Shown here piece by piece: positions 23,141 through 31,750 of a stretch of DNA of 64,000 nt. The notes beneath the pieces were generated by a model that searched no databases, was not told the origin of the DNA, and was given only the letters and a program-made list of their open reading frames with translations. Each line of letters opens with the position of its first letter. Positions within the stretch are counted from its first letter, which is position 1. The position numbers were made by a program, and so were the translations under genes. This DNA comes from Sorangium cellulosum (GTDB lineage Bacteria; Myxococcota_A; Polyangia; Polyangiales; Polyangiaceae), in assembly GCF_002950945.1 (NCBI RefSeq), contig NZ_CP012673.1:4029001-4093000 (forward strand), in the 5' to 3' direction.

Positions 23141-25494
23141 CCCCGCGGCGATCGTCGCTCGCCGTCTCCGAGGCGGAGCGGCAGCGCGTCGCCGAGGTGG
23201 ATCGGCTCGCCGCCTCCGGGCGCGCGGGGGTGCCCCTGCTGGTCGAGATGCTGGCCGATCCGAGCTGGGCCGTGCGGCGGAGCGTCGTCGCGTCGCTCGC
23301 CGCGCTCGGCGACGCCGCGGTCGAGGCGCTCTGCGCGACCCTGCGCGCGCGGCGCGACAGCGAGGCGCGCATCGCCGCCACGGTCGACACGCTCGTCGCG
23401 TCGCTGGGGGACGTCGACGACGCCGTGCTCGCGCTCACGGGCGACCCGAACCCCGCGATCGTCGCCGACGCGGCGCAGATCCTCGGCCGCCGCACCAGCG
23501 CGAGGGCGATCCCCCGGCTCGGGGAGCTCACGTCGCACCCGGACGACAACGTCGCGGTCGCCTCGATCGAGGCGCTCGGCCGCGTCGGCGGCAGATCGGC
23601 GGTCGACGCGCTCGTCGGGGCGGTCACGAGCGGAAACTTCTTCCGCATCTTCCCCGCGATCGACGTGCTGGGCCGGAGCGGCGACCCGCGCGCGATCGGG
23701 CCGCTCGCGGCGCTGCTCGACGATCCGCGGTACCTCTTCGAGGCGGCGCGGGCGCTCGGCCGCTCCGGCAGCCGGAGCGCCGTGGCGCCGCTGATGCGCC
23801 TCTTCCTGCGCCCGGGCGACGCCGTCGCGCGCGTCGCCGCGGTGGCGCTGGCCGAGCTGCGCGAGCGGTACCGCGAGAGCTACGGCACGGCCGAGCCGAT
23901 CGACGAGGCGCTCCGGAGCGAGGCGCCCGCGCTCGGCGCGGCGCGGCGGCTCTCCCAGTGCCTCGCCGGGGCGGATCCCGGCGAGCAGGCGATGATCTGC
24001 GCCGTGATCGGCGCGGCCGGCGGCGAGGACGCCCTGGTCGACCTGATGCGCCTGCTCGACGCCGCCCCCGCCGTGGCGAGCGCCGCGGCGGAGGCGATCG
24101 CCCAGCTCTGCCGGAGCGCGGACGCCCGGGTGCTCGCGGCGCTGCGCGAGGGCGACAGCGCCCGTCGGCTGTTGCTCCTGCCGCTCATCCGGGGCCCGCT
24201 CGCGGCCGACGAGGTCGAGGCCTGCCTCGCCGATCCGGACCCGGAGGTCCGCGCGGCGGCGTGTGACGCGCTCGCGCGGATCGTGGATCCCCGCTCGGCG
24301 CGCGCGCTGTTCCGGCTGCTCGACGACCCGAACCCCCGCGTGGGGCACGCCGCGCTGGCCGCGATCCAGACCCTGGGCGGCGCGGACGTCGAGGCGCTCG
24401 CCCTCGCGGCGGCGCGCGACGGCACGCCGGCCGCGCGGCGGGCGGCGCTCCGGATCCTGGCCTACTTCGCGCCGCCCCCGGCGCTGCCGATCTTCGTCGA
24501 GGGCCTCCGCGATCCCGATCTGCGCGTGCGCGAGCGGGCGATCCACGGCCTCGCGTCGTTCTCGGAGCCGGCGGCGGTCGACGCGCTGCTCGCGGTCGCG
24601 GTCGACCCGTCCGAGCGGGTCCGGTCGGCGGCGATGCGGGCGCTCGGCCAGTCGCAGCGGGCGCCGCGGGTGATCGAGGCGCTGCTCGGCGGGCTGCGCG
24701 ACGAGGACGCGTGGGTCCGCTACTATGCCTGCCAGTCGCTCGGGAAGCTCGGGTGGGAGGCGGCCGCGGGGGAGATCGCCGAGCGGCTCCGCGACGACAG
24801 CGGTCAGGTGCGCGTGGCGGCGATCGAGGCGCTGTCCGGGATCAGGGGGCCGCTCGCGCTCTTGGCGCTGGACGAGGCGGCGCGGTCGAGCGACACGGAC
24901 ATGCGGCGCTCGGCGCTGATCGGGCTCGGCATCGCCGGCCGGGAGGAGTCGCTGCCGACGCTGCTCGCCGCGCTCTCGTCCGCGGACGTCGCGACCCGGC
25001 TGGTCGCGGTCTCGGCGATCTCCGGCTTCTCGTCCCCCGAGGTCCTGCCCGCGCTCGTGCAGGCCGCGGGCGACGTCGACGAGAGCGTCCGCGCCGCGGC
25101 GGCGAGCTTCATCGCGGCGCGCCCCGGGGTCGAGGCGACGGCGAGCCTCGTCGCGCTGGTCTCCGGCTCCCGCGCGCCGGGCCCGCTGCTCGCCGCGCTG
25201 TCCGCGCCCGTGCCGGGCCGGGTCGAGGGGCTGCTCGCCGCCCTCGCGACGGCCGACGACGAGCTCTCGCCCCTCCTGACCGCGGCGCTCGCGCGGATGC
25301 GGCTGCCCGCGGCGAGCGCGGCGCTGCTCGAGGCGCTCCGGCTGCCGCACGCGCCGGCGCGGAAGGCCGCGGCCAGCACGCTCGCCGCGGTGGCCACGCG
25401 GGAGGCGTTCGCGGCGGTCGAGCTCGCCGCGCGGACCGATCCGGACCCGGAGGTGCGCCGCGTGTCCGCCTCCGTGCTCTCGCAGTGGGGCTGA
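23137..25494 (+). CDS. HEAT-repeat protein in chemosensory operon
   Basis: A 785-residue protein built from roughly two dozen HEAT/PBS-lyase-type repeats of about 31 residues, each with an ALxxLGD/DPxxxVRxAAxxAL pattern (for example DPSWAVRRSVVASLAALGD and DPDPEVRAAACDALARI). No enzymatic motif is visible; such superhelices act as protein-binding scaffolds. Its GTG overlaps the receptor stop (GTGA) and cheR follows after ten bases, so it is an integral part of the operon. HEAT-repeat partners occur in some myxobacterial chemosensory systems (Cpc7 of the Myxococcus Che7 system). A role in bridging receptor input to CheA is inference. Confidence 0.9.
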   Translation: MTPRRSSLAVSEAERQRVAEVDRLAASGRAGVPLLVEMLADPSWAVRRSVVASLAALGDAAVEALCATLRARRDSEARIAATVDTLVASLGDVDDAVLALTGDPNPAIVADAAQILGRRTSARAIPRLGELTSHPDDNVAVASIEALGRVGGRSAVDALVGAVTSGNFFRIFPAIDVLGRSGDPRAIGPLAALLDDPRYLFEAARALGRSGSRSAVAPLMRLFLRPGDAVARVAAVALAELRERYRESYGTAEPIDEALRSEAPALGAARRLSQCLAGADPGEQAMICAVIGAAGGEDALVDLMRLLDAAPAVASAAAEAIAQLCRSADARVLAALREGDSARRLLLLPLIRGPLAADEVEACLADPDPEVRAAACDALARIVDPRSARALFRLLDDPNPRVGHAALAAIQTLGGADVEALALAAARDGTPAARRAALRILAYFAPPPALPIFVEGLRDPDLRVRERAIHGLASFSEPAAVDALLAVAVDPSERVRSAAMRALGQSQRAPRVIEALLGGLRDEDAWVRYYACQSLGKLGWEAAAGEIAERLRDDSGQVRVAAIEALSGIRGPLALLALDEAARSSDTDMRRSALIGLGIAGREESLPTLLAALSSADVATRLVAVSAISGFSSPEVLPALVQAAGDVDESVRAAAASFIAARPGVEATASLVALVSGSRAPGPLLAALSAPVPGRVEGLLAALATADDELSPLLTAALARMRLPAASAALLEALRLPHAPARKAAASTLAAVATREAFAAVELAARTDPDPEVRRVSASVLSQWG

Positions 25495-25504
25495 GGTAGT
25501 GCCC

Positions 25505-26332
25505 ATGGTGAGCCGTCTCCCGATTTCGCCCCAGCTCTTCGCGATCTTCAGCGCGCTGATCGCCGAGAAGGTCGGGATCCACTACGAGGCGGGCGACCGC
25601 GAGCTGCTCGGCGACAAGATCTCCACGCGTGCGCTCGAGGTCGGCTTCGATTCGCTGCTCGATTACTACTACTTCCTCCGCTACGACCCGGCGGGGGCGG
25701 CCGAGATGGACGCGCTGATCGAGGCGCTGGTCGTCTCCGAGACGTATTTCTTCCGGGAGTTCGTGCAGATCGATGTCGCGATCTCGGAGTTCGTCGCGCC
25801 GCGTGTCCTCGCGGGGAAGCGGCCGCGGATCTGGTCGGCGGCCTGCGCGAGCGGCGAGGAGCCGCTCACGATCGCGATGCTCCTGGCCGAGCGGGGGATG
25901 CTCGACAAGGTCGAGCTCGTCGCGAGCGACGTGAGCGAGCGGGCGCTCGCGCGGGCCCGCGCGGGCGTGTTCAGCCCGCGCGCGCTGCGGGGCAACGCCC
26001 CCCCGCCGCCGTACGCCGAGAAGTGGCTCCGGGCCATGCCCGACCGCGTCACGGTGAGCGACGAGCTCGTCCGGGCCGTCCGCTGGCGGCGGGTCAACCT
26101 GCTCGACACGCAGGAGATCGCGTCGCTCGGGGGCTTCGACGTCATCGTCTGCCGCAACGTGCTCATCTATTTCCACGACAACACGGCGCGCTGGGTGGTC
26201 AACACCCTCTCGGGAGCGCTCGCTCCGGGGGGCGTCTTCCTGGTCGGGGTCTCGGAGTCGCTGCTCCGGCTCGGCACCGCGCTCGCCTGCGAGGAGCGCT
26301 CCGGGGCGTTCTTCTACCGGAAGGTGGCGTGA
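25505..26332 (+). CDS. cheR: Chemoreceptor methyltransferase CheR
   Basis: A 275-residue S-adenosylmethionine-dependent glutamate methyltransferase. An N-terminal helical domain (~1-75) contains the substrate-recognition part; ETYFFRE is the hallmark of CheR, the SAM loop is WSAACASGEEP, and FDVIVCRNVLIYF follows. ATG 25505 is preferred over the upstream GTG because GAGG lies eight bases before it. There is no TPR extension. It should methylate the soluble receptor encoded upstream, and it overlaps cheB by four bases. Confidence 0.95.
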   Translation: MVSRLPISPQLFAIFSALIAEKVGIHYEAGDRELLGDKISTRALEVGFDSLLDYYYFLRYDPAGAAEMDALIEALVVSETYFFREFVQIDVAISEFVAPRVLAGKRPRIWSAACASGEEPLTIAMLLAERGMLDKVELVASDVSERALARARAGVFSPRALRGNAPPPPYAEKWLRAMPDRVTVSDELVRAVRWRRVNLLDTQEIASLGGFDVIVCRNVLIYFHDNTARWVVNTLSGALAPGGVFLVGVSESLLRLGTALACEERSGAFFYRKVA

Positions 26333-27384
26333 CGGTGAGCGCTCCGAGGCCCGTCCGCGTGCTCGTCGTCGACGACTCGGCCTTCGTGCGCAAGGTGCTC
26401 CGGCAGGTGCTGAGCGCGAGCCCCGGGATCGAGGTCGTCGACATCGCGCTGGACGGCCTGGACGCGCTGGAGAAGATCGCGCGGCTCCAGCCGGACGTGA
26501 TCACGCTGGACCTGATGATGCCGAACCTCGACGGCCTCGGCGTGCTCGGGGCGCTGCAGCGCGAGGGGGCGCCGCGGGTGATCGTGGTGAGCAACGCCGA
26601 GGCGGACAGCGAGCTCGGCGTCAAGGCGCTGCTGGGCGGCGCGTTCGATCTGGTCGAGAAGCCGACGGCGCTCGCGACCGATCGCCTGTTCGGGCTGGCG
26701 GACGAGCTGGTTCGCAAGGTGATCGCGGCGGGCGCGGTCGCCGCGGCCGCGCGGGTTCCTGGCGAGGCGCCTCGCCCGGCGCCGCCCGCCCCTCTGGGCG
26801 CGCGCGCTGCGTCGGGGCGCACGCGCCTCGTGGTGGTCGGCACGTCGACGGGCGGCCCGCAGGCGCTCACCCGGCTGCTCACCGTGGTGCCCCGCGACTT
26901 CCCCGTCCCGATCGTCGCCGCGCTGCACATCCCGTCCGGCTACACGGAGTCGCTGGCTCGCCGCCTGGACGAGGCGAGCGCGATCTCGGTCGCCGAGGCG
27001 TCCGACGACCTGGAGCTGCGGCCTGGGCTCGCGGTCATCGCGCGCGGCGGGACGCACCTCGTGGTCCGGCGCCGCCTGGAGCGCACCAGCGTGCATTTCG
27101 CGCAGGCGTCCGCTACACACGCGTACTGTCCGTCGGTGGATCTGCTCTTCACGAGCGCTGCGGCCGAGCTCGGTTCGAGCGTGCTCGCGGTCGTGCTGAC
27201 GGGCATGGGGGACGACGGCCTCGTGGGCGCCCGTGCGATCCACAAGGCAGGAGGGCGGGTCCTCGTGGAGTCCGAGTCGTCCTGCGTCGTCTACGGCATG
27301 CCCCGCCGCGTGCTGGAGGCCGGCCTCGCCGCCGCCGAGGCCCCCATCGATCAGATGGCCTCCCTCCTGCTAACCCACCTCTAA
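26329..27384 (+). CDS. cheB: Chemoreceptor methylesterase CheB
   Basis: A 351-residue two-domain protein: receiver with Asp61 (ITLDLMMPNLDG), a Pro/Ala-rich linker (~140-165), and the methylesterase domain with catalytic Ser173 (VGTSTGGPQ), His200 (ALHIPSGY) and Asp296 (TGMGDDG). It removes receptor methyl groups after activation by CheA. The GTG at 26329 overlaps the cheR stop (GTGA); GTG 26335 is an alternative. It is the last gene of the operon and runs four bases into the convergent gene at 27381. Confidence 0.95.
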   Translation: MTVSAPRPVRVLVVDDSAFVRKVLRQVLSASPGIEVVDIALDGLDALEKIARLQPDVITLDLMMPNLDGLGVLGALQREGAPRVIVVSNAEADSELGVKALLGGAFDLVEKPTALATDRLFGLADELVRKVIAAGAVAAAARVPGEAPRPAPPAPLGARAASGRTRLVVVGTSTGGPQALTRLLTVVPRDFPVPIVAALHIPSGYTESLARRLDEASAISVAEASDDLELRPGLAVIARGGTHLVVRRRLERTSVHFAQASATHAYCPSVDLLFTSAAAELGSSVLAVVLTGMGDDGLVGARAIHKAGGRVLVESESSCVVYGMPRRVLEAGLAAAEAPIDQMASLLLTHL

Positions 27385-28610
27385 CGCGGGGGGACGTGGG
27401 CCATCGAGGGAGGGGCAGGCGCCAGGTCGTCGAGGGTGGGTGCGGGGTGCGGGGCGAGGCGCAGCAGGCGGACGGAGAAGAGGGCGAAGAAGAGGTAATG
27501 GGCGAGGAGGAAACGCTCCCAGAACGCCGGGAAGAGGAGCGTGCGGACCACGAGGTGCAGCAGCATCAGGGCGAGCACCACCAGCCACGGGTCGTTCAGT
27601 GTCAGCTTGCCGCCGGCGCGGACGTAAGAGGCCGCGGCGATCGCCAGCACGAGCAGATAAAGCACCGCGTAGCTCACGAGCGCGTCCGGGAGGAGGCTCG
27701 TGACGACCACCCGCACGTAATCGTCCAGGCCGACGGGGGCAGGGGAGGACGCGGGGTAGCTGAGGTGGTTGATGAAGGTGTGATGAAAGAGCGTCCGCCA
27801 GCCATAACCGCCGAGGCGGCTGACCACGGCATAAGCGGCCAGGATCGCCGCCGAGGACGCGGCGAACCGCAGCAGCCGCACGCGGAGGCGCTCGCCGCGA
27901 TCGAGGACGAGCAGGCCCGCCGAGAGCATCAGCCCGAGGATCGCGGTGTCGTGCCGCACGAACACCGCGGCGGTGAGGATCGCGAACGCGAGGCGCCAGT
28001 TGCGCTTCTCGAGCAGGACGTACACCGCGGCCACCGCGAAGAACGCGGCGAGGCCGTCCGGCGTCGGAATGCGCGCGGCCTGCGTGAAGGGGAAGCTCAG
28101 GAAGACAAAGCTGCTCACCAGGACGGCGCTCACCGGATCGAGGTAGCGCCGCATCCAGGTCAGGCCGAGCAGCGCCAGGAGCGCGTACGATAACGCAGCG
28201 ACCGCGGACGCCGCCTGCACGACGTTGACCCCGCCCTTGTAAAGCAGGTAGACGAGGCTCGAGAAGATCACCCGCACCCGGTAAAACGGGAGCTGCTCGA
28301 CGAATGCGTCCGGCGCCTGCGCGAGCTCGGCACGATAAGGCGTGCTGCGCGTCAGCTCCTCGACGTCGGCCTCCCGCGCGGCGTCGCGGAGCGCGCCATA
28401 CGCGCCGCCGTGAATGGCGGCCGCGTCGCGCGACTCGTACGACAACACCACGCCAGCGTAGCCGAGCACGTCCCAGCCAACCTGGGGCGCGGCCAGACCG
28501 CCAAGACCAGCGACGCAGGTAACGATGAGGAAATACACCACGGCCGCGAACCGCCGCGACCAGGGACGATCGTGCTCGCCCCTGCTGCCCGTCAGATCCG
28601 TAGAACGCAT
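27381..28610 (-). CDS. Polytopic membrane protein, possible glycosyltransferase
   Basis: A 409-residue integral membrane protein with around nine to ten hydrophobic segments. After a short cytoplasmic N terminus and the first helix comes an acidic segment (QVGWDVLGYAG), then a large extracytoplasmic loop rich in charged residues. The layout, an early Asp-containing loop and many helices, resembles lipid-linked-sugar glycosyltransferases (GT-C fold), but I see no decisive motif. It stands alone, convergent with cheB. ATG 28610 is the start used; the 410 bases upstream have no gene. Confidence 0.65.
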   Translation of the reverse strand: MRSTDLTGSRGEHDRPWSRRFAAVVYFLIVTCVAGLGGLAAPQVGWDVLGYAGVVLSYESRDAAAIHGGAYGALRDAAREADVEELTRSTPYRAELAQAPDAFVEQLPFYRVRVIFSSLVYLLYKGGVNVVQAASAVAALSYALLALLGLTWMRRYLDPVSAVLVSSFVFLSFPFTQAARIPTPDGLAAFFAVAAVYVLLEKRNWRLAFAILTAAVFVRHDTAILGLMLSAGLLVLDRGERLRVRLLRFAASSAAILAAYAVVSRLGGYGWRTLFHHTFINHLSYPASSPAPVGLDDYVRVVVTSLLPDALVSYAVLYLLVLAIAAASYVRAGGKLTLNDPWLVVLALMLLHLVVRTLLFPAFWERFLLAHYLFFALFSVRLLRLAPHPAPTLDDLAPAPPSMAHVPPR

Positions 28611-29022
28611 TGCCGCCCCCGAATTGGTTTTCGTTTGACCTCTCCGGCCCCCGCCGCAGGGACCGGGTGGATGGCCTGGCGCACGTTGTCGGCTCTTCCC
28701 CCCGCCAGACCGAGCGACTCAGTGAATACGTGTATACGCGTACATGATCCCACAGGGGTGCAATGCGTCAAGAGCCTAGACGTCGGGAACTTGCCGACGC
28801 CAGCGCAGGTACGGGGGTGACCGGCGGCAGGGGACGGCACCTGAATACCGTCTGCAACGTTCTCGTTATCGTGCAGTGATGGCGGAATTTTGTAATGGCT
28901 TATTGTTTCAGCGGACAATCCGCATCGTGCCGCGGGGAGCAGGGCGCGATGTCGGGCCGTATTGCGCCCAGGACGCTAAGCGCTTGATCACCGCCAGCGT
29001 TCGCCCTTAGGATGCAACGATC
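28611..29022. other. Divergent intergenic region without genes
   Basis: This 412-base gap separates the membrane protein gene from the PAS-STAS gene. It contains an AT-rich patch (about 28880-28915), unusual in this window and a likely promoter area, and the palindrome TACGCGTA within a run of alternating Y-R steps near 28730-28745. I see no gene or RNA structure. Confidence 0.5.
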
Positions 29023-30297
29023 ATGGGATTACCAGCTTCGTCGTCTCGGATCGGATCTGCGGAGGTGGAGAGCGTCGCGGCGGCGTCGTACGAGCTCCTG
29101 AAGCGCGCTCCCTTCCCGGTGATCTCTCACGACGCGGCGCTGGTCATCACGGGATGGAACGAGGGGGCCGCGCGGTGCTTCGGGTTCGAGGAGGAGGAAG
29201 CCCTCGGCCGGAGCGTCACCGATCTCGTGCTCTCCGGGGAGCCGGGCGAGGCGTGGCGTCGCTCCCTCGCGGACGGCGTCGCGCCGCGGGTGTTCGCCTG
29301 CGCCCGGAAGGGGGGCGGCACGGTGACGTGCGAGTGGCGTCGCCAGGCGGTGATCGACGAGCGGGGCCGCACGACATCCTGGCTCTGCATGGCGGTGCCC
29401 GCGCCGAGCGAGCCGGCGCCGAGCCCCTCTGCCTCGAGGACCTCGCTCGCGGAGCGGATCCTGAATGTCGTCATGAACACGCTCCCCATCGCGATATGGG
29501 CCGTCGACAGGAAAGGGACGTACATCTTCCACGACGGCAGGGGCGTCGACCTGGCGGGCGTGCCGCGGCGATCGTGGCTCGGCCTGAACCTCTGGGAGAT
29601 CTGGGCCAACCACGAAGGCTCCGCGGAGACCCTGCGCCAGGTCCGGGCGGCCATGGACGCGAAAGAGAGCTCCCACGCGTTCACGTCGGCCATGGAGCGT
29701 CACTGGGAGAGCTGGTGCGTCCCCGATGAGAACGAGGACGGCGAGGTCGATGCCGTCATCACCCTGACGCTCGACGTCACCGAGACGCGGGAGACGGAGA
29801 ACGAGCTGCGGGCGAAGCTCCAGCTCATCCAGCGCCAGCAGCAGCTCATCCAGCAGCTCTCCACCCCGATCATCCAGGTCTGGGACGGCGTGCTCACGGT
29901 CCCGCTCGTCGGCATGGTCGACAGCACGCGGGCCGAAGAGCTGATGGATAGCCTGCTCGGCGCGGTGAGCCGCTCCTCGGCGCGTTACGCGATCATCGAC
30001 CTCACCGGCGTCGAGACCGTGGATACGCAGACGGCGTCCTATCTCATCGGCCTCGTCCGGGCCATCCGCCTGCTCGGCGCCGAGGCCGTCATCACGGGTA
30101 TCCGCGCGACCGTCGCCCAGACCATCGTCTCGCTCGGCGTGGAGCTCTCCGGCATCCCGGTGCACACGAACCTCCGCTCCGGGCTCCAGCATTGCATCCG
30201 GCAGATGGCGCAGGAGGCGCGCCTCGCGAAGGGCGGGGGCGCCCAGGGCGCTCCGGGCGCCGAGGGCCCGAGGAGCGGGCTGGTGCGGACGACGTGA
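29023..30297 (+). CDS. PAS-PAS-STAS regulator, RsbR-like
   Basis: A 424-residue soluble protein. A PAS domain (about 22-125), a second PAS domain (about 140-255, ending VTLTLDVTETRETE), a glutamine-rich signalling helix (LIQRQQQLIQQLS), then a C-terminal STAS domain (~275-395) with IIDLTGVETVDTQTASYL, the phosphorylatable Thr region of RsbR/RsbS proteins. In the stressosome such proteins bind RsbS and RsbT; no such partners are adjacent. It probably senses a small molecule or redox state and acts by protein contact. Confidence 0.88.
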   Translation: MGLPASSSRIGSAEVESVAAASYELLKRAPFPVISHDAALVITGWNEGAARCFGFEEEEALGRSVTDLVLSGEPGEAWRRSLADGVAPRVFACARKGGGTVTCEWRRQAVIDERGRTTSWLCMAVPAPSEPAPSPSASRTSLAERILNVVMNTLPIAIWAVDRKGTYIFHDGRGVDLAGVPRRSWLGLNLWEIWANHEGSAETLRQVRAAMDAKESSHAFTSAMERHWESWCVPDENEDGEVDAVITLTLDVTETRETENELRAKLQLIQRQQQLIQQLSTPIIQVWDGVLTVPLVGMVDSTRAEELMDSLLGAVSRSSARYAIIDLTGVETVDTQTASYLIGLVRAIRLLGAEAVITGIRATVAQTIVSLGVELSGIPVHTNLRSGLQHCIRQMAQEARLAKGGGAQGAPGAEGPRSGLVRTT

Positions 30298-30310
30298 AGC
30301 GCCGCGGGCC

Positions 30311-31534
30311 TCAGAGCGGCCAGTAGACGACCTTCCCGTCGATCTCCTGGAACGTCGCCGCGTTGCCGTCCTGCGAGACGATGAAGGCGATCCGCTCCGG
30401 GTACCCCGCCACGAACGCCGCCGCCGCGCGGTGGCGCGTGCCCCGCGCGTCGAGCGCCCAGCTCTCGTCCATCCGCTGGTTCGGGGTCGCGGTGAAGACC
30501 TCGGCGATGATCGCCTTCGGCGGGGGCAGCTTTGCGCCGAACGCGAGCACGTCGAGGCAATGGCTCATGACCACCGCGCCGTCGACGGTCGTCATCCTGA
30601 CGATCTGGTCCAGCATCCGGTGGACGCGCTCCGTCGCGTGCAGCGCGTGGTCCGTGCCGTGCGCCCGCGGCCGCTTCTCCAGCACATGCCGCGCATCCTG
30701 CGCGGCGTCCGCCGTGTGGGCGTCGGACATCTCGAGGAGCGCCGCGCCGAGGCCGAGGGGCGGCGAGAGCCGCTTCACCTCCGTGTCGAGCTGATTGCCG
30801 TCCTCGCAGAAGAGCTGCGGTAACCCCTCGCCGGGGCCGAGGATCGCGAGGAGGCCGCCGCGACCGAGCTCGACCATGCCGTCGACGACCCGCAGGAGGT
30901 AGTTGCGCACGTGGCGGATGAGCGGCCTCGCCTGCTGCCGCAGGACGGCCTTCTCGATGGAGTCGAGGTGAGGGCGGTGCTTGGGCATCCAGGTGCGCAG
31001 GGCGCCGCGCTCGTAGCGGACGATCTCCCACTCTCCGCGGAACACCGCCACCACGCCGGGCTTCGGGGCGACGACGCGGACGAGCTGATCGAGATCCGAG
31101 AACTGCCGGCGATGCGGCGTGACCATGCCGGCGATCACCAGCGCTTCGTCCAGCGCCGCGCCGCCCTCCTGCGGCACCACGGCGAGGCAGGAGCGCGGCC
31201 ACGCGCACGCGGAGGCCAGGTTGGCCACGTGCTGCACGTCGAACGCCACCGCCGACGCGAGCCGCACGAGATCCCAGGACGGCCGCTCGCACTCGAAGGC
31301 GGCGAGGCTGCCGGCGAAGACCGCGCCCACCGGGTTCGAGCGGCCCTCCTCCGTCGCCGTGGACGCGAAGAACATCGTCTCGATCAGGCGCGTCAGGACG
31401 GCGACAGGAGGGTCCGGCGGCGCCGCGCCGGGAGCGAGGCTGGACCTCGCGGCCACACGCTGCGCCGAGACCTGGGACTGCGTGTCCAGCTCGACGAACG
31501 CGGCCGCGACATCCGAGGGATACTTGGGGCGCAT
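30311..31534 (-). CDS. DAC-domain protein, putative c-di-AMP synthase
   Basis: A 407-residue protein whose C-terminal third carries the two diadenylate cyclase signatures: DGA at residues 318-320 (TVDGAVVMSH) and RHR at 367-369 (ARGTRHRAAAAF), followed by AFIVSQDG. These contact ATP and metal in DisA and CdaA enzymes. The first ~280 residues contain no membrane helix and no DisA helix-hairpin-helix DNA-binding region; they look like the putative sensor module described as DACNV, though I assign that from memory of the family. It would make c-di-AMP from ATP in response to an unknown internal signal. It lies downstream of ku on the same strand, separated by 205 bases with tandem repeats. Confidence 0.82.
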   Translation of the reverse strand: MRPKYPSDVAAAFVELDTQSQVSAQRVAARSSLAPGAAPPDPPVAVLTRLIETMFFASTATEEGRSNPVGAVFAGSLAAFECERPSWDLVRLASAVAFDVQHVANLASACAWPRSCLAVVPQEGGAALDEALVIAGMVTPHRRQFSDLDQLVRVVAPKPGVVAVFRGEWEIVRYERGALRTWMPKHRPHLDSIEKAVLRQQARPLIRHVRNYLLRVVDGMVELGRGGLLAILGPGEGLPQLFCEDGNQLDTEVKRLSPPLGLGAALLEMSDAHTADAAQDARHVLEKRPRAHGTDHALHATERVHRMLDQIVRMTTVDGAVVMSHCLDVLAFGAKLPPPKAIIAEVFTATPNQRMDESWALDARGTRHRAAAAFVAGYPERIAFIVSQDGNAATFQEIDGKVVYWPL

Positions 31535-31654
31535 GGTGCCTTCATCCTAACCTGATCTCCCCGGATCGCCGCAGGCAAACGCTCCCGTGCGTGCAGGGAG
31601 GAGCAGGAGAGACCCCGCGGCGCGCGAGGCCCCCCTGCTCCCTTCGATTCCGGC

Positions 31655-31750
31655 GGAGGACCGCGCGTTACGTGGCGCGGAGGACCGCGCGTTACGTGGC
31701 GCGGAGGACCGCGCGTTACGTGGCGCGGAGGACCGCGCGTTACGCGGCGC
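31655..31750. repeat. Four tandem 24-bp repeats overlapping the ku stop codon
   Basis: The unit is GGAGGACCGCGCGTTACG plus TGGCGC, repeated contiguously four times; the last copy differs by one base. The ku stop codon (31740-31742) lies within the final copy, so the repeat array extends the 3' end of ku without interrupting it. Units are adjacent with no spacers, which excludes CRISPR. Confidence 0.9.

Noticed and set aside
23005..25506. 833-codon frame opposite the HEAT gene
   Set aside because: Arg-rich shadow; the plus strand has regular HEAT periodicity and GTGA coupling to the receptor gene.
31655..31750. Possible CRISPR array
   Set aside because: Units are contiguous with no spacers and there is no cas gene in the window.
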